From NCBI RefSeq assembly GCF_008180155.1, contig NZ_VSZS01000055.1, positions 90,973-154,972 of the forward strand: a stretch of DNA of 64,000 nucleotides. Direction: 5' to 3'. Position 1 is the first letter of the stretch, and the number at the start of each line of letters is the position of its first letter. Below, in pieces: positions 36,086-45,991 of this stretch. The stretch is from Neoaquamicrobium microcysteis. Lineage in GTDB: Bacteria; Pseudomonadota; Alphaproteobacteria; Rhizobiales; Rhizobiaceae. The notes below the pieces were generated by a model. That model was not told the DNA's origin and ran no database searches. It saw only the letters and a list, made by a program, of their open reading frames with translations. Made by a program: the position numbers and the translations under genes.

Positions 36086-37111
36086 TCAGCCCTTCTCCTG
36101 CTTGCGGATAGCGTCCGCCAGCTTGTCGAGCGTCACGCGCATGGCCTTCTGCTCATTGGCCTGCGCCTCCACCCAGTCGCGCATGAGCTGCTGTTCGGAG
36201 CGCATGTTCTTGACCAGTCCCGAGATGCCGTCGGCGAGGCTGGCCATGGAAGCCGCGATGCGCGGATTGGACGTGCCGTCCCCTTCCTGCATGGTGCGCA
36301 GACGCTCGGACAGCAGCTTCAGTTCCTCGGAATTGTCCGCCTTGTCCGGACCGACAACAAAGTCGGATCCCAGGTCCGTGACAGAGGAAAGCCAGTTTTC
36401 GAGCTCGGTGTAGAAGCGCGTCTGGGCACGCCCCGCCTGAAGGTCGAGGAAGCCCAGCACCAGCGAGCCGGAGAGGCCGAAAAGCGAGGACGAAAACGCC
36501 GTGCCCATGCCACCGAGCGGCGCGGAAAGGCCGGCCTTCAGGGTCTCAAGCACATCGTTGACGTCGCCCGAGCCCGGATCGAGCGTCTGGATCGTCGTGC
36601 CGATAGAGCCGATCGTCTGCAGGAGGCCCCAGAACGTGCCGAGCAGGCCTAGAAAGATCAACAGGCCGGTAAGATAGCGCGAAATGTCGCGGCTTTCGTC
36701 CAGCCGCGTCGCGATCGAATCGAGGATCGAGCGCATCGAGCTGGTGGAAAGCGACATGGCCGACGAGCGGCCGATCAGAGCCTTCATCGGCGCGAGCAGG
36801 ACCGGGTCGTGCGTGGGCGTTCCGGCCCGGAACGAGTTGACCCACCGCACCTCGCGAAAGAGCCGCACCACCTGGCCGAAGACGAGAACGATGCCGACGG
36901 CGAGCACGCCGAGGATCAGGCCGTTGAGGCCCGGATTAGTTTGAAAGGCGCTGGAAATCTGCCGGTATAGGATAGCTGCCACGAAGCCGACGATGGCCAG
37001 AAAGATCAGCATCGAAAGCAGGAAGACCTGGGGGCTCGACAGGTTGCGCGGGTCGTATTCCGCGTCGTCGGTCAGGCCGTCATCCGCTCCCAGAGTTCTC
37101 AAGAATGCCAT
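36086..37111 (-). CDS. MotA/TolQ/ExbB-like proton channel protein
   Basis: A 341-residue inner-membrane protein with helices at about 26-49, 62-85, 147-170 and 203-224. The channel segment LIFLGLLGTFWGLLQTIGSIG and the last helix MGTAFSSSLFGLSGSLVLGF match the MotA/TolQ/ExbB fold. A cytoplasmic tail of about 115 residues follows. With the MotB-like protein it should form an ion-driven unit anchored to peptidoglycan. No flagellar, tol or exb genes are nearby, so what it powers is unknown. Confidence 0.88.
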   Translation of the reverse strand: MAFLRTLGADDGLTDDAEYDPRNLSSPQVFLLSMLIFLAIVGFVAAILYRQISSAFQTNPGLNGLILGVLAVGIVLVFGQVVRLFREVRWVNSFRAGTPTHDPVLLAPMKALIGRSSAMSLSTSSMRSILDSIATRLDESRDISRYLTGLLIFLGLLGTFWGLLQTIGSIGTTIQTLDPGSGDVNDVLETLKAGLSAPLGGMGTAFSSSLFGLSGSLVLGFLDLQAGRAQTRFYTELENWLSSVTDLGSDFVVGPDKADNSEELKLLSERLRTMQEGDGTSNPRIAASMASLADGISGLVKNMRSEQQLMRDWVEAQANEQKAMRVTLDKLADAIRKQEKG

Positions 37112-37208
37112 TCGCGCGCCTCTGAATCGATTGCCGGCAGGAAGGTGTCACGACTCTAGACGGAATTGTGACTAAATTGAAAGACGAGGTGACCATTGCA
37201 TAGGCAAC

Positions 37209-38039
37209 CTACCGCACCATCCGCCATTGGCAATGCTGCAGCGGCGCAAAGCCGAGCGCCTTTGCGAGTGCCTGGTGACGCGATGGGATGAGCTGGGGAA
37301 CGCGGATCGGCCTCTCGCCGGCGCTGGCCTCTATGGCGGTCAGCAGAGCCCGCGCCTTGCCCTTGCCACGCAGATGCGGCGCGACGTGGAGCAGGCGCAG
37401 ATCGACGACGGCTTCCTTTGACAGGTCGACAAGCGCACACGCGCCGTCACCGTCATGCGCCACCTGCCAGGGCGCCGACAGACGCGCGAGGGTTTCCGGC
37501 TGCAATTGCCATGGCAGGTCGAGTTCACCCTCCGCTGCGATGCGCTCGGCAAAAGCTTCCGGTGTCGAGAACTGCAAGTCCCGACCGGCGGCAGATGATT
37601 GCGACGGCTTCTCGAAACCCATCAAGCGGTCTTTCCGCGTGAATCCGAAGCGCTCGTAAAGCTTCACCGCCGGTGTGTTGTGCTCGAAAACCTCAAGCTC
37701 CATCGTCCCGTCGCCATGCGCTGCGTTGGCGTTGACGATGCGCTGAAGCATGGCGGATGCCAAACCTTTGCCGCGAAACGATGGCGCGACGCCGAATGCA
37801 GCCAGACGCGCGGCTCGGCCACGGCGTGCGACAAGGCCTATCCCCGCGAGTTCGCCATCTACATAGCCGATGCCGCTTTGCGCCATTGAGAGGTCTTCCG
37901 CGGCGAAACGGGTCTCCATCTGCTGCGCGGTGAGACGGATGGGGATGACGTAGCCTTCGTAGCTGCGCCGGAACGCTTCGGCGATCGCGTCCCATGAGAA
38001 GGAGGTGAGCGGTCGCCAGTCGAAGGAGGGTGCGTTCAT
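37209..38039 (-). CDS. Double GNAT-domain acetyltransferase
   Basis: A 276-residue protein with two tandem GNAT folds. The first has the complete acetyl-CoA motif VAPSFRGKGLASAML (about residues 83-98) and ends with LYERFGFTRKDRLMGF. The second, after residue 190, has VAPHLRGKGKARALLTAIE and a weaker remainder. The ATG at 38039 has no clear ribosome binding site; GTG at 38051 is an alternative start. Substrate unknown. suhB lies 28 bases upstream on the same strand. Confidence 0.85.
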   Translation of the reverse strand: MNAPSFDWRPLTSFSWDAIAEAFRRSYEGYVIPIRLTAQQMETRFAAEDLSMAQSGIGYVDGELAGIGLVARRGRAARLAAFGVAPSFRGKGLASAMLQRIVNANAAHGDGTMELEVFEHNTPAVKLYERFGFTRKDRLMGFEKPSQSSAAGRDLQFSTPEAFAERIAAEGELDLPWQLQPETLARLSAPWQVAHDGDGACALVDLSKEAVVDLRLLHVAPHLRGKGKARALLTAIEASAGERPIRVPQLIPSRHQALAKALGFAPLQHCQWRMVR

Positions 38040-38067
38040 GGGTTGGCTCACGCCCGCACCGCCGGGC

Positions 38068-38859
38068 TCAGCCCTTGCGCTGGATCGTCTTGACGAGCGC
38101 CTTGTGTATCGCCTCGTTGCCGGCGACGATCGTGCCGTTCTCGAACATATGCGGCCCGCCCGTCCCATCGGAGCAGAAGCCGCCGGCCTCGCGCACCATC
38201 AGGATGCCTGCCGCAATGTCCCAGGGCGAAAGCCAGTTCTCCCAGAAGCCGTCCATGCGGCCGGCCGCAACATAGGCGAGGTCGAGAGCGGCCGAGCCGA
38301 GCCGGCGGATGCCTGCCGTCTCGCCCATGACGTTCTTCAACTCGATGAGCGCCATACCGTGATGGCCGCGGCCCAGATGCGGCACGCCGGTGCCGATCAC
38401 CGCGTCGGAAAGCTTGGAACGCGCAGCCACGCGCAGGCGGCGGTCGTTCATGAAGGCGCCGCCACCGCGCTCGGCGGTGTAAAGCTCGTCCATCGCCGGG
38501 TTGTAGATGACGCCCGCGACGATCTGGCCCTGACGCTCAAGCGCGATCGAGATCGAGAAGATCGGGATGCCGTGCAGGAAGTTGGTAGTACCGTCCAGCG
38601 GATCGACGATCCAGCGATGCTGGGGATCGTCACCCTCCACCGCGCCTCGCTCTTCCATCAGGAAGGAATAGCCGGGCCGCGCCTTGGACAGCTCGGCGTA
38701 GATTATCTCTTCGGCCTTGCGGTCGGCCTGGCTGACATAGTCACCAGGGCCCTTGAGCGAGACCTGGAGGTTCTGGACCTCGCCGAAATCACGCGCCAGC
38801 GAGCGTCCCGCCTTCATGGCGGCCTGCACCATGACGTTGATGATCGCTGAACGCGCCAT
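38068..38859 (-). CDS. suhB: Inositol monophosphatase SuhB
   Basis: A 263-residue Mg-dependent phosphatase acting on inositol 1-phosphate; in Escherichia coli it is also an RNA polymerase antitermination factor. Family metal sites are present: FLMEERG near 70, VDPLDGTTNFLHG near 87-99, and SPWDIAAGILMVREAGG near 215. The protein has normal length. It is between efp upstream (30 bases) and the GNAT gene downstream, and these may form an operon. Confidence 0.95.
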   Translation of the reverse strand: MARSAIINVMVQAAMKAGRSLARDFGEVQNLQVSLKGPGDYVSQADRKAEEIIYAELSKARPGYSFLMEERGAVEGDDPQHRWIVDPLDGTTNFLHGIPIFSISIALERQGQIVAGVIYNPAMDELYTAERGGGAFMNDRRLRVAARSKLSDAVIGTGVPHLGRGHHGMALIELKNVMGETAGIRRLGSAALDLAYVAAGRMDGFWENWLSPWDIAAGILMVREAGGFCSDGTGGPHMFENGTIVAGNEAIHKALVKTIQRKG

Positions 38860-38889
38860 TCATAGTCTCCGAAGTTCGGGGTCAGCCGC

Positions 38890-39453
38890 TCAGGCGCGGC
38901 TGATGTAGGTGATCTCGTTGGTGTCGACGATGATCTTCTCGCCCGACGAGATGAAGGGCGGGACCATGACGCGGATGCCGTTTTCCAGTACGGCCGGCTT
39001 GTAGGACGACGCAGCCGTCTGGCCCTTAACGACCGGATCGGCCTCGGTGATGCTGAGCGTGACCTGATCGGGAAGCTTGATGCCGATCGGGCGTTCCTCG
39101 TGAAGTTCCACCGTGACCTTCATGCCGTCCTGGAGGAAGGCCGCACGCTCGCCGACGAAATCCTTGTCGAGCTCAAGCTGCTCGTAGCTTTCGTCGTCCA
39201 TGAACACAAGCGCTTCGCCCTGCTCGTAGAGAAACGTGAAATCCTTCTGTTCGAGGCGCACGCGCTCCACCGTTTCGGCGGCGCGGAAGCGCTCGTTCAA
39301 CTTGGTGCCGTTGATGAGGTTCTTGAGTTCGACCTGATTGTAGGCGCCGCCCTTTCCGGGCTTCACCGCGTTGGTCTTGACCGCCACCCAGAGGCCGCCA
39401 TCGTGCTCGATGACGTTGCCGGGACGGATTTCGTTGCCGTTGATCTTAGCCAT
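38890..39453 (-). CDS. efp: Elongation factor P
   Basis: A 187-residue translation factor that relieves ribosome stalling at polyproline stretches. It starts [20 protein letters not shown] and carries [16 protein letters not shown] near residue 31-46, including the tip lysine that is modified in E. coli; genes for the EpmA/EpmB modification enzymes are not in this window. The C-terminal signature is in the [20 protein letters not shown] region. It precedes suhB by 30 bases. Confidence 0.97.
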   Translation of the reverse strand: MAKINGNEIRPGNVIEHDGGLWVAVKTNAVKPGKGGAYNQVELKNLINGTKLNERFRAAETVERVRLEQKDFTFLYEQGEALVFMDDESYEQLELDKDFVGERAAFLQDGMKVTVELHEERPIGIKLPDQVTLSITEADPVVKGQTAASSYKPAVLENGIRVMVPPFISSGEKIIVDTNEITYISRA

Positions 39454-39560
39454 TGCCTGTTTCCGGAATTTTTCGCCGCCGCGCCGCGAGGGGCGCGTTC
39501 ATCGGGGCCTCCAAGACCACAAAACGGCCGGAGAGGCAAGAGAGGCGCCCTACCGCCGGG

Positions 39561-40517
39561 TCACAGAATGGCGGCCCGGCGGTTGGCGAGTTCCAGCTCT
39601 TCCTCGGTCAGGCCCTGCAGCTGGTCTTCCATCACCTGGTCGATCAGGCCTGCGCGGCGGGCACGCAGGTACCATGCGGCGGCCGTCACGCGGTCGGGCT
39701 CGACCCCGACGCCGGCGCGATAGAGCAGGGCGACGCGGTTCTGTGCTGCGGGGTTGCCGGCGGCAGCCGCGCGCAGCAGCCAGGAAAAGCCCGCCTGCTG
39801 GTCACGATCGCCGCCCTTGCCCTCTACCAGCCATGCACCGAGGTCGATCTGCGCGGTATCGAAATTCTGGCTCGCCGCCTTCTCGAGCCAGCTGCGGGCC
39901 TCAGCGAGATCGACCTGCCTGCCGCCGATGCCCAACTCGTAGGCCTGCGCCATGGCGTATTGCGCATCGGCAAGGCCCGCGTGCGCTGCCTTTTCATAGT
40001 AGGAGATGGCCTTCTCCATGCCGGCAGCCGAGGGGTCGCGGCTGACGGTCATCTGCGCGAAGTTGAACTGTGCCATGCGGTTGCCGGCATCGGCCGCTTC
40101 CTGCATCAGCGTGTAGGCCCGTTCCTGGTCGCCCAGTTCCTCGCCACCGTCCAGCAGGATCATCGCAAGCTGGAACAGCGCTTCGGGGACCTTCTGCTCG
40201 GCCGCCTTCTCGTACCACTCCATCGCGGTCACCATGTCACGGCGCACACCGAAGCCGCGCGAGTAAAGTTCGGCGACGAGGGTCTGCGCAGCCGGATCGC
40301 CCTGAAGTGCCAGCGGCGTGGCGAGGTTCAGGGCAGTGATATAGAGGCCGCGCTGGTATGCGCCGTAGGCGAGGTCGGCCGGCCGTTCCGAGAAACGTTC
40401 CGGCGAGACGGAATCGGGCGCTGGCGTGGTGACGCGCCCGCCGTCAGGCCCGCTCGACTGTGAAAATGCCGGCACGGCCAGCAGCGTCGATGCAAGGACA
40501 AGGGCAGCGCGGCGCAT
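39561..40517 (-). CDS. Exported Sel1-repeat protein
   Basis: A 318-residue protein with a signal peptide (residues 1-19, ending VPAFS) and at least six Sel1-like repeats between about 45 and 280 (for example GDPAAQTLVAELYSRGFGV, KVPEALFQLAMILLDGGEEL, GLADAQYAMAQAYELGIGG, NPAAQNRVALLYRAGVGVE). Such solenoids bind proteins or peptidoglycan-linked partners in the periplasm. The gene starts 3 bases after the ThiE-like stop, so both are probably one transcript. The final helix ends LANRRAAIL. Confidence 0.9.
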   Translation of the reverse strand: MRRAALVLASTLLAVPAFSQSSGPDGGRVTTPAPDSVSPERFSERPADLAYGAYQRGLYITALNLATPLALQGDPAAQTLVAELYSRGFGVRRDMVTAMEWYEKAAEQKVPEALFQLAMILLDGGEELGDQERAYTLMQEAADAGNRMAQFNFAQMTVSRDPSAAGMEKAISYYEKAAHAGLADAQYAMAQAYELGIGGRQVDLAEARSWLEKAASQNFDTAQIDLGAWLVEGKGGDRDQQAGFSWLLRAAAAGNPAAQNRVALLYRAGVGVEPDRVTAAAWYLRARRAGLIDQVMEDQLQGLTEEELELANRRAAIL

Positions 40518-40520
40518 CGA

Positions 40521-41168
40521 TCAGCCCTCGAAGCGCGCGGCTTCGGCGTCGAGCAGGCCGTTTGCTTCGGCGACTGCCTTCGCCGGATCAAGGCCGTCGG
40601 CAAAAACCGCCTCCGACAGGGCGACGAACTCGACACCGGTGGCTGCGACGGGGATGACGCTCTGCATGTCGGAGCCGGCTGCCACGATGCACGGAATCTG
40701 AACCATCTCAGCCCACCACTGGCCCAGCTTGAGGTTGCGGGGGTGGGGCTCGGGCTTCATGTCGTAGCCGAAGCGGCCGAAGAAGATGTAGTCGGGCCGC
40801 GCCTCGCCGAGTTCCAGCGCGTCGTCGCGGGTGGTTGCGCCGCCGACGCCAATCATCAGCTTCGACTGGTGCTTGCCGATGACCTCCTCGAGAGCCGCCT
40901 TGTTACCGTCTACGTGCAGCCCGTCCGCATGGGCGCGCATCGCTATGCGCGGATCGCCGGCAATCACCACGGCCACGCCGTTGTGCTGCGCTTCCGGCAC
41001 GACCGCTTCCGCGTCGCGCTGGAAGGTGTCGTCATCCATCTCCCATGCAGGCAGGATGAGCGAGGCGACATCTCCTCCCGCCAGCGCCGAAAGCAGCCGC
41101 TTCGGCTCGATGCGCGGCGGAGCGATGAGGACGATGCGGCAGCGATTGGGCGCTTCGGTCGGGTTCAT
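40521..41168 (-). CDS. ThiE-like protein, catalytic motifs altered
   Basis: A 215-residue TIM-barrel protein related to thiamine-phosphate synthase. HADGLHVDGNKAAL (about 80-93) corresponds to the ThiE GADGVHLG strand. The later phosphate-binding region reads IGVGGATTRDD where ThiE has GxSxH, and the strand that normally reads DYVGVGPIF is DYIFFGRFGYDM. These changes make thiamine synthesis doubtful. It precedes the Sel1 gene with only 3 bases between; no thi genes are nearby. It may have a regulatory or different phosphate-binding role. Confidence 0.8.
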   Translation of the reverse strand: MNPTEAPNRCRIVLIAPPRIEPKRLLSALAGGDVASLILPAWEMDDDTFQRDAEAVVPEAQHNGVAVVIAGDPRIAMRAHADGLHVDGNKAALEEVIGKHQSKLMIGVGGATTRDDALELGEARPDYIFFGRFGYDMKPEPHPRNLKLGQWWAEMVQIPCIVAAGSDMQSVIPVAATGVEFVALSEAVFADGLDPAKAVAEANGLLDAEAARFEG

Positions 41169-41257
41169 TTTGTTCCTGCAGGCTGGGGCCTACATGGCCG
41201 CCGATGATGGTTGGAATGCGGCATAAACCAAGCCGGCCCGCTTGAACAGCGGGCGGC

Positions 41258-41875
41258 TCATGCCGCTCTCCCCAGCATGAACACCAGATGCGCCTCGATC
41301 TCCTCGCGCAACGCGTCGCGGTCGCCGCCCATTGGCATCACGAGATAGAGATCGACGAGCGTGCCAAGGACGTTGCTCATCAGGCGCAGGCGCAGCGGAT
41401 CGACGGCGGTGGCGGGCATGAGATGCTGAAAAAAGGGGGCGATCAGCTCGATGATGATCCTGTCCTGGTTGGCAGGCTGGTCCACTGCGATCGGTCGCAG
41501 GCTGCGCATGGCGGCAAGCAGACCTGCATGCGCTGGAATGGCCTCGGCCGCGGTGAGATAGATGGCGAGCAGGTGGCGCGCTGCCTTCTCGACCGCGGCA
41601 TCCTCCGGCAGTTCCTCAAGCGCATCGTGGCAGATGCCGATAACGCGGCCGACCGTCTCGTCGTAGGCAGCAAGAAGCATGGCTTCGCGATCTGCGAAAT
41701 AGCGGTAGATGGTGCCGACGGCGACATCCGTCTCGCTCGCAACGCGGGTTGTGGTGACGGCCGCTATCCCTTCCTCGGCCACGATCTTTTCAACGGCGGC
41801 CAGCAGTGCGGCCCGGGTGGCGATGGCGCGCCGCTGCTGCGGCTCGACGGTATTCACGGCGGCATTCGCCTTCAT
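41258..41875 (-). CDS. TetR-family regulator
   Basis: A 205-residue repressor-type protein. The N-terminal HTH (about 12-62) includes VEKIVAEEGIAAVTTTRVASETDVAVGTIYRYFADREAML in pieces typical of TetR. The C-terminal domain has a broad ligand cavity and no signature I can name. The ATG at 41875 gives the standard length. It is divergent from the beta-helix and cytochrome genes with 75 bases between, where TGAAATGCTTTCA (41879-41891) could be its operator. Confidence 0.88.
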   Translation of the reverse strand: MKANAAVNTVEPQQRRAIATRAALLAAVEKIVAEEGIAAVTTTRVASETDVAVGTIYRYFADREAMLLAAYDETVGRVIGICHDALEELPEDAAVEKAARHLLAIYLTAAEAIPAHAGLLAAMRSLRPIAVDQPANQDRIIIELIAPFFQHLMPATAVDPLRLRLMSNVLGTLVDLYLVMPMGGDRDALREEIEAHLVFMLGRAA

Positions 41876-41878
41876 ATC

Positions 41879-41903
41879 TGAAATGCTTTCATCTTTATTG
41901 ACA
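41879..41903. promoter_or_regulatory. Divergent promoter/operator region
   Basis: TGAAA-TGC-TTTCA (41879-41891) is a 13-base palindrome, a plausible TetR half-site pair. TTGACA at 41898-41903 could be the -35 for the beta-helix gene, with a weak CATCGT 17 bases later. Both lie between the divergent starts. Confidence 0.45.
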
Positions 41904-41950
41904 CCGGTTGGTGGCGGGCGCATCGTAGCAGGCAAACGGGAGGATTTGCC

Positions 41951-43186
41951 ATGCAACGTGTCGAACGAGGTCTTGTCGCGGCCGTTGCGCTGCTCTGGTC
42001 TTCGGTATCGGCGCTTGCCGCCGACCATCGAGTCGAGCCGGGAGAGGATGCGAACGAGCGGCTTATGGAGGCGCTGATCCTGGCCGAACCGGGCGATACG
42101 GTCACCATCTCAGCCGGCCGCTATGACCTGACCGAGGGCCTCTCGCTGGACGTGGACGACGTGACGGTGCGCGGCGAGGGAGCCGGGCGCACTGTCCTTT
42201 CTTTCGCGGGACAGACCGGCTCCGGCGAAGGGTTCCTTGTGACGTCGGACCGCGTCGTCATGGAAGATTTCGCTGTCGAGGACACCAGGGGCGACGGCAT
42301 CAAATCCAAAGGGTCGGACCAGATCACGTTCCGCAGGCTGCGGGTGGAATGGACAGGCGGCCCAAAGGCTGAGAACGGCGCTTACGGGGTCTATCCGGTA
42401 TCCTCGAAAAACGTGCTAATCGAGGACGTGACGGTTCGCGGCGCATCGGATGCCGGCATCTATGTAGGCCAGAGCGAGGACATCATCGTCCGCAACTCAG
42501 TTGCCGAGTACAACGTCGCTGGTATCGAGATCGAGAACTCGTATCGCGCCGATGTATACGGCAACGTCGCCCGGCACAACACCGGCGGCATTCTCATTTT
42601 CGACCTGCCCAACCTGCCGGTGCAGGGCGGGCATGACATCCGCGTCTTCGACAACGACATCACGGACAACGACACGCCGAACTTCGCGCCTGAAGGCAAC
42701 ATCGTCGGCATCGTGCCCAAGGGCATGGGTGTGATGGTGATGGCCAACCGCAACGTGCATGTCTTCAACAACCGGTTCGACCGCAACGGCACGACGCATG
42801 TGCTGATAAACGCCTATCCGAACGAGTATGAGGACGACCAGTACATGTTCGTTCCGCGCGGCGTATACGTGCACGGCAACACCTATGGCGAAGGCGGGTG
42901 GGAGCCAGACGGCGAGGTCGGCAAGATCATCTCCGACATTTCAGGAACGCCGGTGCCGGACATCGTATGGGACGGCGTGACGCGCATACCGGAGTATTTC
43001 TCGTGGGTCGCTTCCGGCGACCGCATCTATATCGACGAGGCCGACGGCACGACCTTCGCAAATCTCAAGATGATCTCGCAAATGCTTCTGCCGTGGGGCT
43101 GGTGGCCGGATACCGACATTACAGGTTACAAGGGGTCGCTGCCGGAGCCCGCCCAGGTGAAACTGCCGCAGGACGAAGGCGTGTGA
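41951..43186 (+). CDS. Exported parallel beta-helix repeat protein
   Basis: A 411-residue protein with a signal peptide (residues 1-24, ending SALAA). Residues about 30-330 consist of beta-helix turns with Asn/Asp/Val ladders, for example TVRGEGAGRTVLSF, KNVLIEDVTVRGASDAGIYV, RNSVAEYNVAGIEIENS and NRNVHVFNNRFDRNGT. It resembles the TIGR03805-type protein that is found next to a TIGR03806-type di-heme protein, and that neighbour is present here with overlapping stop and start. Substrate or ligand unknown; GGGAGG precedes the ATG. Confidence 0.85.
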   Translation: MQRVERGLVAAVALLWSSVSALAADHRVEPGEDANERLMEALILAEPGDTVTISAGRYDLTEGLSLDVDDVTVRGEGAGRTVLSFAGQTGSGEGFLVTSDRVVMEDFAVEDTRGDGIKSKGSDQITFRRLRVEWTGGPKAENGAYGVYPVSSKNVLIEDVTVRGASDAGIYVGQSEDIIVRNSVAEYNVAGIEIENSYRADVYGNVARHNTGGILIFDLPNLPVQGGHDIRVFDNDITDNDTPNFAPEGNIVGIVPKGMGVMVMANRNVHVFNNRFDRNGTTHVLINAYPNEYEDDQYMFVPRGVYVHGNTYGEGGWEPDGEVGKIISDISGTPVPDIVWDGVTRIPEYFSWVASGDRIYIDEADGTTFANLKMISQMLLPWGWWPDTDITGYKGSLPEPAQVKLPQDEGV

Positions 43187-44241
43187 TCCGCAAGGTTCCA
43201 TGGCTGATCGCCGGAACGGTCGCTTTTTTTGCTACGACCGTGCCGGTTTTCGCCGTTTCAGACGAGGCCATCCTGGCGAAGCGGCCGCCGGCGCTGCTTT
43301 CGGAGTTCGGGTTTTTCGAGGATGCGCGCGCGCAGAACCCCTCCGACCGCGTAATGCCCTTTGCCCCGCGCACCGCGCTGTTTTCGGACGGCGCGCAGAA
43401 AGACCGCTTCGTCTATGTCCCGCTGGGCACGGCCGCAACGTATGTGGCCGACGAGGCTTTCGAGTTCCCTACCGGTTCCGCGCTCATCAAGAGCTTTTCC
43501 TTCCCCGCGGATCGGCGCGATCCCGAGGCGAATGTGAGGCTGATCGAGACGCGTGTGATGCTGAAGCACGAGGATGGCTGGCACGCCTGGGCCTATCTGT
43601 GGAACGACGAGCAGACGGACGCCGAGCTGAAGATCGCCGGTGCGCGGGTTGAGATAGACACCATCGACGAGGCAGGAACGGCGCTGTCCTTCACCTACTC
43701 CGTTCCCAACAAGAACCAGTGCAAGGCGTGCCACGCGCTGGGCGGCGAAATCGTCCCTTTGGGTCCGAAGGCGCGCAACCTCAATTTCGAGCACGAATAT
43801 CACGACGGTGGAGCGAGCCAGCTCGAACGCTGGCGCGAGGCGGGCATCCTGAAGGGGCTGCCCGATGATCTGGCCTCACTGGACACCGTTCCGGACTGGC
43901 GCGACGAGGATGCGCAGCTGGATGCCCGGGCGCGGACATGGCTGGACGTTAACTGCGCGCACTGCCATCGACGCGAGGGGCCGGCCAGCAATTCCGGCCT
44001 GTACCTGACCTGGCAGGAGCCATCCGGCCCCGCACTGGGCATCAACAAGCGGCCCGTGGCGGCCGGGCGGGGCTCGGGTGGCCGGCTGTTCGACATCAAG
44101 CCTGGCGATCCGGAAGGCTCGATCCTCAACTATCGCGTCGAGAGCACCGAGCCCGGCATCATGATGCCGGAGCTGGGCCGCGCGCTGGAGGACCACGCGG
44201 CGGCGGAATTGCTGCGAAAGTGGGTAGCTAGCCTCCGATGA
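43183..44241 (+). CDS. Exported di-heme c-type cytochrome (HNE_0200/SO_2930-like)
   Basis: A 352-residue protein with a GTG start overlapping the beta-helix stop (GTGTGA), so translation is coupled. A signal peptide occupies residues 1-24 (ending VFA). Two heme c sites are visible: CKACH at 180-184 and CAHCH at 258-262. A late methionine-rich stretch (EPGIMMPELGR) may ligate heme. The family pairs with the beta-helix protein in several proteobacteria; electron partner is unknown. Confidence 0.87.
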   Translation: MIRKVPWLIAGTVAFFATTVPVFAVSDEAILAKRPPALLSEFGFFEDARAQNPSDRVMPFAPRTALFSDGAQKDRFVYVPLGTAATYVADEAFEFPTGSALIKSFSFPADRRDPEANVRLIETRVMLKHEDGWHAWAYLWNDEQTDAELKIAGARVEIDTIDEAGTALSFTYSVPNKNQCKACHALGGEIVPLGPKARNLNFEHEYHDGGASQLERWREAGILKGLPDDLASLDTVPDWRDEDAQLDARARTWLDVNCAHCHRREGPASNSGLYLTWQEPSGPALGINKRPVAAGRGSGGRLFDIKPGDPEGSILNYRVESTEPGIMMPELGRALEDHAAAELLRKWVASLR

Positions 44242-44446
44242 GGTAGCTTGCCGTCTAACGGCCACAATCGGCTAGCATCGGGAGCGGCCGAAATAGTGTC
44301 GCAAACAGGCATGTCGCCTTGCCGTCAGCGGTTTACCAAGCGCACAGCATTTCGTAACGGATACTAATATATTGTGATACCAACAGTGTTTCGCCTCGTG
44401 GCAAATCTTGCCCGGGCGAAAGTTGAGTGGGGAATCAAGAGCGAAC

Positions 44447-45799
<1,353 letters not shown>

Positions 45800-45825
45800 C
45801 ATCCCAGTGACAGCACAGTATTCGA

Positions 45826-45847
45826 GGGCCCGCGAAAGCGGGCCTTT
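45826..45847 (+). terminator. Intrinsic terminator of glmM
   Basis: GGCCCGC (45827-45833), GAAA tetraloop, GCGGGCC (45838-45844), then TTT. It starts 27 bases after the glmM stop. Confidence 0.85.
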
Positions 45848-45894
45848 GTGATTCTGCGAACGACTATTGCGCCGAACGTGGTTAATTCGCAGGG

Positions 45895-45910
45895 TTAAGC
45901 AGCACTTAAC
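45895..45910 (+). promoter_or_regulatory. CtrA-type box upstream of barrel gene 1
   Basis: TTAA (45895-45898), seven bases, TTAAC (45906-45910): an exact match to the TTAA-N7-TTAAC site of the cell-cycle regulator CtrA. It lies 82 bases before the ATG. A further TTAA at 45882-45885 is nine bases upstream. Confidence 0.6.
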
Positions 45911-45991
45911 CTTTACCAAGCATTATCCGTGCCGAGTTCAATCGATGCCGGGTGTGCTGTGCGCTCCCGGATTCTCCGGAGGGCGGGTCCC

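Noticed and set aside
35056..37111. Zorya phage-defence system (ZorA/ZorB)
   Set aside because: The MotA/MotB-like pair resembles ZorAB in plan, but no ZorC, ZorD or ZorE-type gene is adjacent; neighbours are GNAT, suhB and efp.
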